A DNA stretch of 5,838 nt from Gammaproteobacteria bacterium. GTDB taxonomy: Bacteria; Pseudomonadota; Gammaproteobacteria; Steroidobacterales; Steroidobacteraceae. The translations under genes and the position numbers were made by a program. The stretch is from positions 1 through 5,838 of the forward strand of contig JASHYG010000237.1 in assembly GCA_030043215.1 (NCBI GenBank). Direction: 5' to 3'. Below, piece by piece: positions 4,295 through 5,838 of this stretch (position 1 is the stretch's first letter; each line of letters starts with the position of its first letter). Under the pieces are notes generated by a model. That model was not told where the DNA came from. It ran no database searches and saw only the letters and a list, made by a program, of their open reading frames with translations.

Positions 4295-5838
4295 ATGCAA
4301 CCTACCGACACGTCCCACCCCGACTACTATCACCGTGTTGTCGATTGCCAGTGGGCATGCCCTGCCCACACCGACGTACCCGAGTACATCCGGCTGATCG
4401 CCCAGGGCCGCTTCACCGATGCGTACATGGTGAACCGGCAATCGAACGTGTTTCCCGCCATTCTCGGGCGCGTGTGCGACCGGCCCTGCGAGCCGGCCTG
4501 CCGCCGGGGGCGCGTGGAAGCGAAGCCGGTCGCCATCTGCCGGCTGAAGCGGGTCGCGGCCGATCATCGCGACGACGTGACCGGACGGCTTCCGCGCATA
4601 CCCAAGGTCAAGAACGGCAAGCGGATCGCGTGCATCGGCGCGGGCTGCGCCTCGCTCACGGTCGCGAACGATCTACTGCCGCTCGGCTACGAGGTGACGA
4701 TCTTCGAGCAGTACGGGGAGCCCGGCGGGCTCATGCGCACGAATATCCCCTCGTTCCGGCTCCCGGGCGACGTCCTGAACGAAGAGATCGCCATGATCGT
4801 GGGTATGGGGGTCGACTTGAGGCTCAACCATCCCATCCGCAGCATGCGGGAGCTCCTGGAGAAAGGCGGATTCGACGCCGTGTTCGTCGGCTCCGGCGCC
4901 CCCCGGGGCAAGAACCTCGACGTGCCCGGACGCAAGGAGGCCGCGGACCACATCCACATCGGAATCGCCTGGCTCGAGTCGGTGGCGTTCGGCCATCTCG
5001 ACCGGATCGGCGAGCGCGTGCTCATCATCGGTGTCGGCAACACCGCGATGGATTGCTGCCGCACGTCGCTGCGGCTCGGGGCGAAGAGCGTGAAGGTGAT
5101 GGCGCGCAAGCCGCGGGGCTTCTTCAAGGCCTCCGACTGGGAGCTCGAGGACGCCGAGGAGGAGAGCGTCGAGATCGTGGTGAACCGCTCGCCGAAGTCC
5201 TTCGTGATGGAGAGCGGCAAGCTCACCGGCATGCTGTTCGAGCGCATGGAGTACGAGGTGGACGGCCGCGGCCGCATCACCGCGGAGCGGACGGCCGGAG
5301 AGGAGTTCTTGCCGGCGGACGACGTGATCCTCGCCATCGGCCAGGAGAACGCCTTCCCCTGGGTCGAGCGCGACCTCGGCATCGAGTTCGACAAGTGGGA
5401 CGTTCCCGTCGTCGATCGGACGACTTTCGAGTCCACGCGCCCCGGAGTGTATTTCGGCGGCGATGCGGCGTTCGGGCCGAAGAACATCATCTGGGCCGTC
5501 GAGCACGGCCACCAGGCCGCCATCTCCATCCACAAGTTCTGCCAGGGCGAGTCCGTGACGCAGCGCCTGCCGCCGGGCGTCAACCTGCAGAGCCGCAAGA
5601 TGGGCATACACGAGTGGTCGTACGCCAACGACTACGCGCCCCTCGAGCGCCGCCTGATGCCACACGTCTCGCTCAAGGAGCGCTTCAAGAAGCTCAACAT
5701 CGAGGTGGAGCTCGGCTTCACCGCGGAGCAGACGGCCGCCGAGGTGCAGCGCTGCCTCAATTGCGACGTGCAGACGGTGTTCATCGCCAAGCTCTGCATC
5801 GAGTGCGACGCCTGCATCGACATCTGCCCGGTCGATTG
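4295..5838 (+). CDS. GltD-like FAD/NAD(P) oxidoreductase with C-terminal 4Fe-4S module, KorC-like (3' end beyond window)
   Basis: The frame is open for 514 codons to the edge. The layout resembles the small subunit of glutamate synthase. An N-terminal iron-sulfur helical domain has Cys18, Cys22, Cys61, Cys65 and Cys69 with NVFPAILGRVCDRPCEPAC (51-69). An FAD-binding Rossmann segment follows, IACIGAGCASLTVANDL (111-127) with GGLMRTNIPSFRLP (144-157). The NAD(P) segment is VLIIGVGNTAMDCC (242-255), and the FAD-closing part is RPGVYFGGDAAFGPKNI (382-398). Unlike plain GltD it continues into a tail with Cys487, Cys490 and then C-x2-C-x2-C-x3-CP at 501-512, typical of ferredoxin-type 4Fe-4S binding. 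The third Gly of GxGxxG is Ser120. Proteins of this shape often neighbour 2-oxoacid oxidoreductase alpha and beta genes; the NADP-linked subunit of the 2-oxoglutarate oxidoreductase of Azoarcus evansii is a described analogue. I infer NAD(P)H-ferredoxin type electron transfer in the cytoplasm. A glutamate synthase subunit or another partner remains possible. Confidence 0.85.
   Translation, partial: MQPTDTSHPDYYHRVVDCQWACPAHTDVPEYIRLIAQGRFTDAYMVNRQSNVFPAILGRVCDRPCEPACRRGRVEAKPVAICRLKRVAADHRDDVTGRLPRIPKVKNGKRIACIGAGCASLTVANDLLPLGYEVTIFEQYGEPGGLMRTNIPSFRLPGDVLNEEIAMIVGMGVDLRLNHPIRSMRELLEKGGFDAVFVGSGAPRGKNLDVPGRKEAADHIHIGIAWLESVAFGHLDRIGERVLIIGVGNTAMDCCRTSLRLGAKSVKVMARKPRGFFKASDWELEDAEEESVEIVVNRSPKSFVMESGKLTGMLFERMEYEVDGRGRITAERTAGEEFLPADDVILAIGQENAFPWVERDLGIEFDKWDVPVVDRTTFESTRPGVYFGGDAAFGPKNIIWAVEHGHQAAISIHKFCQGESVTQRLPPGVNLQSRKMGIHEWSYANDYAPLERRLMPHVSLKERFKKLNIEVELGFTAEQTAAEVQRCLNCDVQTVFIAKLCIECDACIDICPVD

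Noticed and set aside
4180..4311. N-terminal extension of the DUF971 protein to 4311
   Set aside because: The added 44 residues are not family-like, and the extension would overlap the start of the divergent oxidoreductase gene and its promoter.
4673..5665. Two long minus-strand open frames opposite the oxidoreductase
   Set aside because: They mirror the strongly conserved plus-strand GltD-like protein. The His/Asp/Val-rich translation is typical of an antisense shadow.
1..5838. CRISPR array, insertion sequence, attachment site or phage remnant
   Set aside because: No regularly spaced repeats, transposase or integrase motifs, or terminal inverted repeats with target duplications were seen.

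Overview
The window is GC-rich with dense, mostly short-spaced genes. It carries a ubiquinone-biosynthesis locus of the gammaproteobacterial type: ubiE, ubiJ and ubiB in one orientation, with a DUF971 gene upstream of ubiE. UbiE, UbiJ and the UbiB N-terminus all align by eye with their Escherichia coli counterparts. A GC-rich gammaproteobacterium, possibly environmental or uncultured, is the most likely source. The genus cannot be told from the sequence.

Layout from left to right. Bases 1-310 (minus) are the first 103 codons of ubiB, cut by the window edge. Bases 345-959 (minus) are ubiJ, the SCP2-type lipid-binding accessory protein. After an 83-base divergent gap come two plus-strand genes four bases apart: a DOMON-like domain protein (1043-1588) and a DUF1343/NamZ-family protein (1593-2801) related to exo-acting N-acetylmuramidases. 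They converge on ubiE (2828-3574, minus). A 197-base gap follows, holding a strong plus-strand intrinsic terminator and a second hairpin. Then come a DUF971 gene (3772-4179, minus), a divergent promoter region, and a long plus-strand gene (4295 to the edge) for a GltD-like FAD/NAD(P) oxidoreductase with a C-terminal iron-sulfur module, resembling the electron-transfer subunit of 2-oxoacid oxidoreductases.

How the genes work together. DUF971-ubiE-ubiJ-ubiB is a familiar run in gammaproteobacteria such as Pseudomonas. Here it is split by the DOMON/NamZ pair on the opposite strand. UbiE, UbiJ and UbiB serve aerobic or respiratory quinone synthesis, and the last gene probably moves electrons between NAD(P)H and low-potential carriers, so most of the window concerns respiration and redox metabolism. 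The DOMON/NamZ pair looks like a separate cell-wall or sugar-related module.

The points most worth checking are three. (1) The plus-strand terminator at 3733-3766 has no plus-strand protein gene ending near it, which suggests a small RNA or a long antisense 3' UTR across ubiE. (2) The NamZ-like protein has Gln where the family's proposed catalytic Glu sits, and it has no signal peptide. (3) The ubi cluster is interrupted. I found no CRISPR array, tRNA, rRNA, insertion sequence or convincing pseudogene.
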